Positions 24,102 to 33,032 of a stretch of DNA of 64,000 nt are shown piece by piece. The translations under genes were made by a program, and so were the position numbers. The notes under the pieces are model-generated. The model was given only the letters and a program-made list of their open reading frames with translations, had not been told where the DNA came from and made no database searches. The stretch is from Chrysaora quinquecirrha. Taxonomy: Eukaryota; Cnidaria; Scyphozoa; Semaeostomeae; Pelagiidae. Location of the stretch: the NCBI GenBank assembly GCA_014526335.1, contig JACTAT010000060.1, positions 7,543,686 to 7,607,685 on the forward strand, given 5' to 3'. Numbering within the stretch: the stretch's first letter is position 1; every line of letters begins with the position of its first letter.

Positions 24102-24870
24102 GAGTCCTTGCGCCCAAAGTGGCCACCTTGCACAATTTGAGAAAATCCACTGGTCTGCAGAAATATATAAAAAAAAATTTTTGGATCTTGTTATTTCCTC
24201 CTAAAACCCACCAAAATGTTTGCTGATACCATTTCCTTAATTTCATGAAATTTTCTTCGTTTTTTAGCACGAATTATTCCGATAAAAAAAGAATCATGCA
24301 AGGCCTACTTTTGTTTCAAGTGCGAGTATTCCTCCATTTTATCGTTTGTTTTTCAAAGTAATGTTTCCTTTCAGTCTCCTATTTCCATATCTTAACTGTA
24401 AACAAACTTTAAAAGATCTTGAACGACACTCCCAACCTCTGACTTGAAATATGAGAAAAGAATTTTGAATTATTTTTCGTCTGAACTGAACAGGGTGAAC
24501 ATTTTTGAAAGGCACTCAATTTCTTGAACTGCGCCCAAACTGGCCACCCTATGTGATGCATTCGCGATTTCATTGGTTTGTTCTCCGAACACGATCCTTT
24601 ATTCGCTGCGGAGGCGCTAAACAGTAGTAAAAACCGTAGTAAAAACCTAATGGCCACTTTGGGCGCATTTCCTGATTTAGGCCATTTTGATCGTTCTTTG
24701 TTTGGATTGCTGTTTTGAGAAAATAAGTTGAAATATCACATTGAAATTCTGGCGAGACATAAACAATAAAATGAAAAGTATTTCTATGGGGAATGGAGGT
24801 TTGAGCAATTCTCTAGAAATTTTATTAATACTTATGTTTGAAAAGGTGGCCACTTTGGGCGCAAGGACTC
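24102..24870. mobile_element. TA-flanked MITE inserted in the minisatellite, copy B
   Basis: The terminal inverted repeats are essentially perfect over about 28 bp (GAGTCCTTGCGCCCAAAGTG in, CACTTTGGGCGCAAGGACTC out). TA flanks both ends (24100-24101 and 24871-24872). Removing the element and one TA restores the minisatellite word ATAAGTATATACACAG, so insertion into the repeat is directly visible. No transposase frame. Confidence 0.85.
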
Positions 24871-24872
24871 TA

Positions 24873-25611
24873 TATACACAGTATATTTGGGTGAGGAGGG
24901 TGACGAGGGTGGCAAGCATAAAAATGTTTGATTTGAAATGACATATCATAATACATTTAAGCATAGGCAATATTCACAGCAGTGTGCTAGTGAATATTTT
25001 CCTATAATCTTGGGTAGGTATACATTTTCAGGAATTTGGTATAAATATGGGTAGGCATTTTGATTCTGGGGCGGCACGTCCTTATCCGAAACTAAGCCAA
25101 GTGATGATCACAGAATAATCACAGAGTAACTCGCCAAGTCATACAGCCCAAGGCTCTCCTCCCATTCTGACTTTTGTGTTTCGGCTGTGTTAAGCCTTCT
25201 TCAGCACCACACTTCATAACTGGCATCGAGGAAAGAGATTTTCACGCTTATTTGAGGATTTTAGTGGGTATGCTGCCGCTTGTGCTAAAATCATCGGCCT
25301 AAGTCCGAGCGCTGCGCCTCTTGAGAGCCTTGTCGTTAACATCTGCTTAAATATAAAAACAAGGAAGATAAATTGAAAGGATACCAGCACCAAGGTTTCA
25401 TCGCCTTCTTCTTTTTCCTTCCCATGTATAAAAACCAAACAAAGAAATAAACTCAACTCAAGCCCACTTCAGTCGATACGACAATGCAAAGCTTCTTCTC
25501 TTCCAGTCCATTCAGTTCGGCGGGTCGCAAAGGATTGTTCGTGAGCACATGCTCAGATAGATCCCGCAGATCCCGCGTGAAACTGCAGATTTCTGCGAAT
25601 CCAGTTCTCAA
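24873..25611. other. Spacer before the hAT-like MITE, unit B
   Basis: A truncated minisatellite unit, then spacer shared with unit A. The two blocks absent from A are 25034-25320 (with a dispersed repeat at 25115-25210) and about 25491-25611. No gene recognised. Confidence 0.6.
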
Positions 25612-26073
25612 CAGTGTGACCAGATCTAGCATAATATTATGCTTTTAGCATAATTTCACCCGAAATTTGTTGTTTAGCATTAAATCTAGCATAATCTGAA
25701 ATCTAGCATAATTTTGGCATAATTTTAACATTTGGCTGTTAATCGTTTTTCATGTGTGTCTATTCGGTAATTTAGCTGTCTCTCATTATAAATCAGTGTC
25801 CCGCAGCAAGGCAATGATGATGACATTGTATTAACGATTCGTGCTTTCTATTATATTTGAAGTTTAATCGATTTTGTTTGTTAGTTTTCTAAATACTCAT
25901 GTTCAGAAGTAAAATTTCAACAAATTTCCTCGTTTTTGTGTAATTATACGCATGCGCAAGCCTCTTTTTCGGTAACAACAGCCTCCGTTTGAAATCTAGC
26001 ATAATTTTGGCAAATCTGGCATAATTTTAAAGCAGTTCTGGCATAATTACCAAATTCAAATCTGGTCACACTG
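25612..26073. mobile_element. hAT-like MITE with 8-bp target duplication, copy B
   Basis: Terminal inverted repeats CAGTGTGACCAGAT/ATCTGGTCACACTG are bounded by a perfect 8-bp duplication GTTCTCAA (25604-25611 and 26074-26081), the size made by hAT transposases. The right duplication ends 35 bases before the POT1 start codon, so the element sits in the POT1 promoter or 5' leader. No coding frame. Confidence 0.88.
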
Positions 26074-26116
26074 GTTCTCAAGCGGTGAAGGACAAACAAT
26101 AACGTATTTCAACAAA

Positions 26117-27993
26117 ATGGCGGGGAAGAAGGAGCCGCATTACAATTACAGAAGACTTGCAACTTTACGATTTGATGAACATGTTAATGTATATGCCGTT
26201 TTGAAATATGCAAAACAACCAAGTCACACAAGAACAAACCAATACTGCATGAGTTTGGGATTGATGGATGACTCGCTAGACATTGCTAGTGGAGATAACT
26301 TTCATTTGCATTTTGTTTGCAAAGACACCAGAAGAGTTACCAATTCGAGCGAATCCTGGTGATATTGTTCGTTTTCACAGATTAAGAATTGTGAATTACA
26401 ATGGGAAATTACAAGGGAAAATGGGAGCTGGATTTTCTTGGTGAGAAGCCAAAGCTTTTCCTTGTGGTAAAAACTAAGCAAAAACTGTAGGCCCTTCTCC
26501 CTTTTCGCCGTTCGCCCTTGTCCTTCTCTCTTACACGTGTATATGTCCGTACTCTTGTCTGGAGTACAGACCGTCGGTCGGTGATGGAATAATCGGGGGA
26601 TTGGAATAACCAGGGGGTTGCAAAACGTTTAGAAATCAAATAAATGGGGGTGTTTAAGGGTGGGTTGGAAAGGGTGGGTTGGAAAATTCATTTCGATACG
26701 ATACCATGCGATTGCTCAGACGATATTGTTCAACAGCAAAAGAGAGATCGCATTACAATATGGCAGTATTAAAAAACATTACAGTATGCTCAACGACAGG
26801 ACAGCAAATCAATAATTGAACGAAGTATGAATTAATCTATTTCAGCAAATTATGCTCAACTTAAAAAGGGGGCTGGAATAAGAGTGGGGGTTTGAAATTT
26901 TTCCAAAAATTAATGAGCAGGGGGGCAATTGTTTGGTACTCTAGAGATTTGACGTGGTAGACTAAGCTGCACTTGGACACAATAAAGAGGAGGAGGACCA
27001 CACTGCAGAGAGTGTGGCATTTGCAAACCTGAGCTTTTCAATAGGCTTACAAAAGAATAGAACAAACAAAAGTGGCTTTTGCAGATCTGAGATACAATTG
27101 AAAGTACCACACACACTCTGCAAACTGGAAGCCAAGGGTAACTTGGTAAGCTCCATTTGAGCAGTGTTACTGATAGCACATGTTCGGGGAGGCAGAGTGA
27201 AAACATGTTTGATAGTGGTGGACCGATGATTACTAAAGTAAAGATCTGTTTATATGCCAGATTTAGATTTAGTTTGTAATTTATTTTAATTTTTTAGGTT
27301 ATTGATAAAGGATGGCCATAAGGAAGCCTCGTCTGAACGTTTTACATTTACTGGGAAAGATGAGACAATAGTGTTAAATATGCAAAGATGGGCTTCAACA
27401 GACAGAAATGTCTTGAATGCACTTCGTAAGTCAGATGAACTTGTGTGTTGTTTGGGTGATCTGTCAACAGAAGAACTTTGGTTCAATACAGTTGTACAAG
27501 TTTATTCAGTGTGTCCCTCTGTTAACGATGAAGCTTGCCATGTGATCAGAGTTTGGGATGGAACTATACCAATGTGTCAATCTTATAATCCATGTATGCT
27601 GGGAGAGCCTTATGAAGAGCCACCAGAGGAACTGCAACGATATGCTACCAAGAGAATCTTAGATTTTCATGTTTATGATGACCATCAAGAGCAGGCACGT
27701 ACATTGCACCCAGGTGAATTCATACGTGTCACTAATATACATAGCAGATTTGTTGATCTCACGAAGCAACACACTGTCAGTGGAAACTTGTTTGATTCAG
27801 AGGTAACCTCAATGATTTCATCAATTAGTCATTTTTCTCTCCTTGTCTCTTCCTCTTTCTCTTTTTGTGCCTTTATTATTATTGAATGCTTTTTGGTGTT
27901 TTTTTTCATCAGTTTGAAGAGCATCCATATTTCCTGAACATAATACTTCACCAAGGAACTGTATATAATCGTGGCATCATTAAACTTGATTGA
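26117..27993 (+). CDS. POT1: POT1 telomere-capping protein, copy B
   Basis: POT1 is the shelterin component that binds single-stranded telomeric DNA through paired OB folds. Exon 1 (26117-26440, start ATGGCGGGGAAG) encodes OB1: YNYRRLATL, VNVYAVLKYAKQPS, then PGDIVRFHRLRIVNYNGKLQ. The two halves lie in different frames, with an apparent one-base insertion near 26326. Exon 2 (27298-27802) encodes OB2 (RWASTDRN, HVIRVWDGT, RTLHPGEFIRVTNIHSR). Exon 3 starts at 27913 (ILHQGTVYNRGIIKLD) and meets TGA at 27991-27993. Exon phases agree (TG|G between exons 1 and 2, phase 0 between 2 and 3). If the frameshift is an error, the product has about 300 residues with both OB folds but not the C-terminal TPP1-binding region of vertebrate POT1. 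Confidence 0.85.
26441..27297 (+). other. POT1 intron 1, with G-rich repeat block
   Basis: Starts GTGAGAAG and ends TTTTTTAG. It holds G-rich words (GGAATAATCGGGGGATTGG, GGGGGCTGGAATAAG) between about 26580 and 26940, resembling the G-rich stretch at 13465-13560 and 29320-29400. They may be termini of one transposon family. The rest is unremarkable. Confidence 0.5.
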
Positions 27994-28434
27994 ACAGAAC
28001 CAGAAGTGGAGGTCATTAAGAAAAGGATAAAGGCATTAATTCAAGCGAATGATGCTGTTAATGGAGGAACATTGGCAAGTACCTCTGGTAGTAATTCAAG
28101 CAGTGTATCTCAGGCTGCAACTGGTAGTGCATCTAATATTGCATCCGTTTATTCATCAAACAGTCCTTCAGCAAGTCCATCTGGTGCCAAATCAACTGAT
28201 GTGCCTCATCATGCATCTACTGGTTCACCTGCAATCGCTTCTATCATTGCATCAAACGATACCTCCAGGAATAGAACTGGTGCTGCATCAAATGATGTGC
28301 CTCATCGTGAATCTGCTGGTGCATCTGCAATCGCATCTAACATTGCATCCAATGATGCCTCCAGGAGTAGAACTGGCACTGCATCAACTGATGTGCGTCA
28401 CTTACAACTCCACAACTGTAGTTTTTCAATTTAA
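27994..28434 (+). other. Open frame continuing after the POT1 stop
   Basis: Directly after the TGA the same frame runs 146 more codons: TEPEVEVIKKRIKALIQAND, which resembles the POT1 linker after OB2, then a Ser/Ala/Thr/Asn-rich tract with ASTGS and ASND repeats, ending at TAA 28432-28434. It may be ancestral POT1 coding sequence cut by a nonsense mutation, a read-through extension, or 3' untranslated sequence open by chance. Confidence 0.5.
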
Positions 28435-29514
28435 AATGAAACTTATAACATTCTTCTTCTGCACAAAAAGAAATCAAAACAATACCAAAACAACAACAAA
28501 ACAACAACAATTTATAACCATAAAATATGACCAAGCCCACCAAGCCCAGCCTGCCCCCCATGCGGACACTCATGCAGCATCGCGTGAGGATTACATGTTG
28601 GGGCCAATATATAGATATCGACTCAGATTACTCATAGGATTCATATTCAAGCGCTGAATTTCAGCAATGATTGTTTCACCCTTCGGGCGCATGCTCCGAA
28701 CAGAATCGTATTTAAAAAGTTTGCAAAACTACTTATTTCATGCGAAATTGTTGAGAAATATTGCTGTTATTGCAAATTTCTAATAACACTTCGATGGGCT
28801 TGTCGCAGAAGTGGAGATAAACGCAGATGAGATGAGGCGTTTTCTGTTTTGGGCAGCCATGATGAAACCACTGATCAGTGGATGAAACACGTGAAATAAA
28901 AATGCTCACTTACCTCTTAAATCATAGATATAACAAACACAAGAAGGCCGAATTTCGATGAAGACAAGGACACAGCTGATGCTCTTCCTGTGTTGCCATT
29001 CATTTCCGCTTGTGTTGTGATAGCAAGTTTCGCGTTTCAAGTTTCAAGTTTCATTGCGTATTCAGAGAGATTTTACATTAATTTAATCAATTTTACATGA
29101 TACACGAGCAACTCATCTAAATTTAAAGAATAAACATTTATTAACTCTAAATTCCTGATCTTAATTGTTAATAAGATTAATTAGCAATGATTAGATTAGC
29201 AATAAAGTCGAATATAAGAGAAAAAATAAAATAAAAAATAAGAAGGAGAGGAGGAACGTTACAGGTTCTAGAACATTGGACCGGCTGTTTAAGAGGTTTT
29301 GGTACTCTTAGGTGTCTAATTGCTGGGGGGTCGGAATAGTCGGGGTTGGAATTCCAGCCAGGATCTAATTGAAGAGGGTCAGAATAGACGGGGATTCGGA
29401 ATTTATTTACAAAGTTTGTCAGAAAACTGCAGAAATGCAGTGCGATTCCACTTTTTTTTGGGGCGTAGATTTCGAAAATGGCGTCCAAAATATACCCCGA
29501 AATACGTAAATATT
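28435..29514. other. Spacer downstream of POT1 B
   Basis: Near-identical counterpart of 12590-13660, including the CAACAA tract and the GGTCGGAATAGTCGGGG stretch. No gene recognised. Confidence 0.6.
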
Positions 29515-29736
29515 GTGGAGGGCTATCTTAAAGTAATGTGGAGGGCTATCATCAGTGATGTGGAGGGATATCATCAGTAATGTGGTGGTTGCGGAGTAAT
29601 GTGGAGGGCTATCTTGAAGTAATGTGGAGGGCTATCATCAGTAACGTGGAGGGCTATCTTTCAGTAACGTGGAGGATGTTCAGTAATGTGGAGGACTATC
29701 TTTCCGTAATGTGGTGGCTGCGGAGTATTGTGGAGG
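29515..29736. repeat. GTAATGTGGAGGGCTATC minisatellite, left arm
   Basis: Units of about 20-25 bp built on GTAATGTGGAGGGCTATCAT / CTTAAA / TTTCA variants. The same repeat appears inverted at 30655-31365, so the two arms form a large imperfect palindrome around a fold-back element. Confidence 0.9.
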
Positions 29737-30641
29737 GCACTCTCGTAGCGGTTGCCGAGAATTTTCGTTTTTTAAACGATTCTCATTGACAAGAAATGCA
29801 ATTCGGAAGCTAAACCGTGCGTTTTTTAGCCATGAGAACCTTCACACTGCTTTAATATTTCATCATATAAGTGTAAGAATCACAGTTTTGGTTCATTTGC
29901 GTAAAATGTCTAATACATATATATTAACAAAACATGAATAAAATATATCTAACATATGATCTAATATATATAAATTCGAAGAAGAAAACATTGTTCTTTT
30001 TACAAACGAATATATGAATATAAATTCGGCAAAGAAAACATTGTTCTTTTTACAAACGTAAGACACAATGTCGTTGTGGTTATCATTTGACACTGATCAT
30101 AAAAAGGTCACAAACTGAACATGAATCAGTGGTTCAAACGTCAATTAAAGTTTTTTGGGTTTCTTACTACCTGTAGGAGGTGTAAAACGAAAGTGAATAC
30201 GTTCTGCTGCTATCACGATGTCACACGCAAAGGGTTGAACAAAGTAAGGCAAACAAGCAGTATTCATTTGAACACTAATCAAACTGAAAGGTCACAAAAT
30301 AAATTGCCACTGATATGCTCAGATCAGTTTATGTTCATTGTATCTTCGTTTTAAAAAGAACAATGTTTTCTTTTGCGAATTTATATTCATATATTAGATA
30401 ATTCATATCATATGTTAGATATATTTTATTCATGTTTTGTTAATATATATGTGACATTTTACGCAAATGAACCAAAACTGTGATTCTTACACTTATGATG
30501 AAATATTAAAGCAAAGTGAAGGTTCTCATGGCTAAAAATTACTGTTTAGCTTCCGAATTGCATTTCTTGTCAATGAGAATCGTTTAAAAACGATCCACTG
30601 GAACTAAGTCGACCAATTCTCGGCAACCGCTACGAGAGTGC
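29737..30641. mobile_element. Fold-back element with about 290-bp inverted arms
   Basis: It starts GCACTCTCGTAGCGGTTGCC and ends in its reverse complement. The arms stay paired for nearly 300 bp: the GAGAATTTTCG region, TTCTTGTCAATGAGAA, CATATGATCTAA-like words and AACATTGTTCTTTTT. The left arm contains a tandem duplication of about 45 bp (29975-30055). The loop (about 30056-30350) has no recognised coding sequence. The right arm carries a 22-bp insert identical to part of the LINE in unit A. No clear target duplication. Confidence 0.8.
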
Positions 30642-30654
30642 TTCTTGATTACTC

Positions 30655-31365
30655 GGGCCCTCCACATTACTTCAAGATAGCCCTCCACATTACTCCGCAA
30701 CCACCGCATTGTTGATGATATCCTCCACATCACTGATGATAGCCCTCCACATTACTTTAAGATAGCCCTCCACAATACTCCGCAGCCACCACATTACGGA
30801 AAGATAGTCCTCCACATTACTGAACATCCTCCACGTTACTGAAAGATAGCCCTCCACGTTACTGATGATAGCCTCCACATTACTTCAAGATAGCCTCCAC
30901 ATTACTCCGCAACCACCACATTACTGATGATATCCTCCACATCACTGATGATAGCCCTCCACATTACTTTAAGATAGCCCTCCACAATACTCCGCAGCCA
31001 CCACATTACGGAAAGATAGTCCTCCACATTACTGAACATCCTCCACGTTACTGAAAGATAGCCCTCCACGTTACTTATGATAGCCTCCACATTACTTCAA
31101 GATAGCCCTCCACATTACTCCGCAACCGCCACATCACTGATGATATCCTCCACATTACTGAAAGATAGCCCTCCACATTACTGGGCACCCTCCACGTTAC
31201 TGAAAGATAGCCCTCCACATTACTGAACATCCTCCACATTACTGCAAAAATCCCTCCACCTTACTGATGATATCCCTCCACATTACTGAACACCCTCCAC
31301 ATTACTGCGAAAATCCCTCCACATTACTGCACATCCTCCACAATACTGCGCAGACATTACCTAGG
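30655..31365. repeat. CCTCCACATTACT minisatellite, right arm, with 212-bp higher-order unit
   Basis: Inverted counterpart of 29515-29736 but about three times longer. A block of about 212 bp is repeated (30690-30878 compared with 30902-31090), so it has higher-order structure. The open frames through it are repeat artefacts. Confidence 0.9.
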
Positions 31366-31849
31366 GTGATATTTCGTAACTTCTCTTCTCTGATCCTCTA
31401 AATATTGATCTTCAATTTTCTCTAATTATCGTCCATGTAAGTTCCTCAGTTCTCTAAAGACTGATCTTCAATTCTCATTATTTGTTGTCACAGTTAGTTC
31501 CTCAGTTTTCTCTCGTAGGAGGACAGTTCTTCTGAGCTAAAGATCCCAATGAAATCATTGATGATAGGTTCTTCATTGGTCTGTAAAAGCCGTATTTTTC
31601 AAGCTGCACTGACCGACGTCGCAATTATTCTGAGAAATCATTAATCACGTCTCTCAACATTCTCCGACAATGTTATTAAAGTATTCTATCTATTGTAAAT
31701 TTCGAACAAGAGGCCGAGGTTCAAATATTTTCAATAGCAGAACCAAAATTTCATTTTTAAGCAACTTTTAGCGTGTTTTTTAAGTATTATACCCTTAACA
31801 TACTGTTTCAAACAAGATTACAAGAAAAACAAACAAATTGTTAAATATA
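31366..31849. other. Spacer downstream of PRA1 B
   Basis: Counterpart of 15001-15480, unique AT-rich sequence. No gene seen. Confidence 0.5.
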
Positions 31850-32813
31850 TTAATTCAATGTTTTTATTTCGTCCAATTGCAAAATTTCATCTTCATCTGT
31901 GACACGTGAAAATGCTGCGTGGAGTGTAATTGCAAAGACAGATGCTCCTAAAATGATGAAGAATTATTTTTGATAAGTGCAGTAATTATGAGATACACAA
32001 GTTTTGTTATAAAAAATTAACATTAAATAGTAAGGTGAACAACTTGCCTATAACCCAAAATACAGCAGAGCCAGCAGAGGCCAGAAATAAAATTGGTATG
32101 GAAATGAGGCAAACAAGAAGATATTGCTGACCAACAGAAAATTCTCTTCCTGTCAAGAAATTGAAAGATCATGTTATTCATGCTGCAACATGACAACGAT
32201 AACGATGGAAGCAAACAACTGGGGAGGGCATCCTGCAGGATGGCTTTGCTAATGGAATTCTCTTGAAGAGCGATTAACATTAAAAAAAAATCAGTAGGTT
32301 TGGAAAAAATATATACTACAAACCAAAAAGTTTGACTTTGCTATTTGGGTTCCTCGTTGATACTAAATACAGGGCGCCAAATAATGCAGACAGACCAAAA
32401 AGTAACAGCGGTGAAGTGATTCTGAAACGGGAGAAAATATGCTAATGATCATTTCGTCACAAGACATCTTTTATACTGTTGAATTAAAGGAACAGTGGTT
32501 AACAATTTTCAAAACAAACGTATGAATATAATAATCAAGCTACTCACATGCAGTAAAGGAGGAAAAATAGAAACACAACAAAGTAATTTGCTTGATAAAT
32601 TGAAATGTTTTTAGAAATTCTCAATCCAGCTTCTGAAATATCTTTCGGTTTTGAAAAATCATTCACGTCAAGGAATTTTCTCCACGGTTTTAGCTGATTC
32701 CTTTTCGATATAATCCATTCTTTTACTAGCGAAATCCGGTTGTGATTATCTTCGTTTGAAAATATGTTATTTTCACTCTCGATTTCCCCAAGATCAGCAA
32801 AATCCGACGCCAT
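31850..32813 (-). CDS. RABAC1: PRA1/RABAC1, prenylated Rab acceptor, copy B (intact)
   Basis: Four exons, 32548-32813, 32324-32421, 32048-32149 and 31850-31947, give an uninterrupted 187-residue protein, close to the usual PRA1 length. Features in order: acidic N-terminus, the KPWRKFLDVNDFSKP motif, hydrophobic hairpin 1 (IYQANYFVVFLFFLLYCM, then ITSPLLLFGLSALFGALYLV), FGREFSVGQQYLL, hairpin 2 (LISIPILFLASAGSAVFWVIG, GASVFAITLHAAF) and an acidic tail. PRA1 binds prenylated Rabs at Golgi/endosome membranes and opposes GDI extraction. Intron 3 is GC-AG. The start codon is 219 bases downstream of the RasGAP stop on the same strand. Confidence 0.92.
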
Positions 32814-33032
32814 CTTGTACAGTTGTCAAATTATTAGTTGTCAATTGAGTTGAATTGAATTAGTAATAAATTGAAGCAGGGGTGTGAAATTGAAGGAGAG
32901 TTTGGAGACGGGGGACACGTAGCTTGTTATGGCGCAAATCCTGTATTTTAACACCAATTATGATAACTAACTAACTAATCTACAGTAAACTAAACAACAA
33001 ACTCGGTGAAGTATTATACAGTTATTTATTAT

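Noticed and set aside
29580..29789. VEGYLSVTW-type repeat protein
   Set aside because: Arises from translating the GTAATGTGGAGGGCTATC minisatellite; no other support.
30655..31365. CRISPR-like array of TCCACATTACT repeats
   Set aside because: Spacers are themselves repeats, unit length varies, there are no cas genes, and the DNA is eukaryotic. It is a minisatellite.
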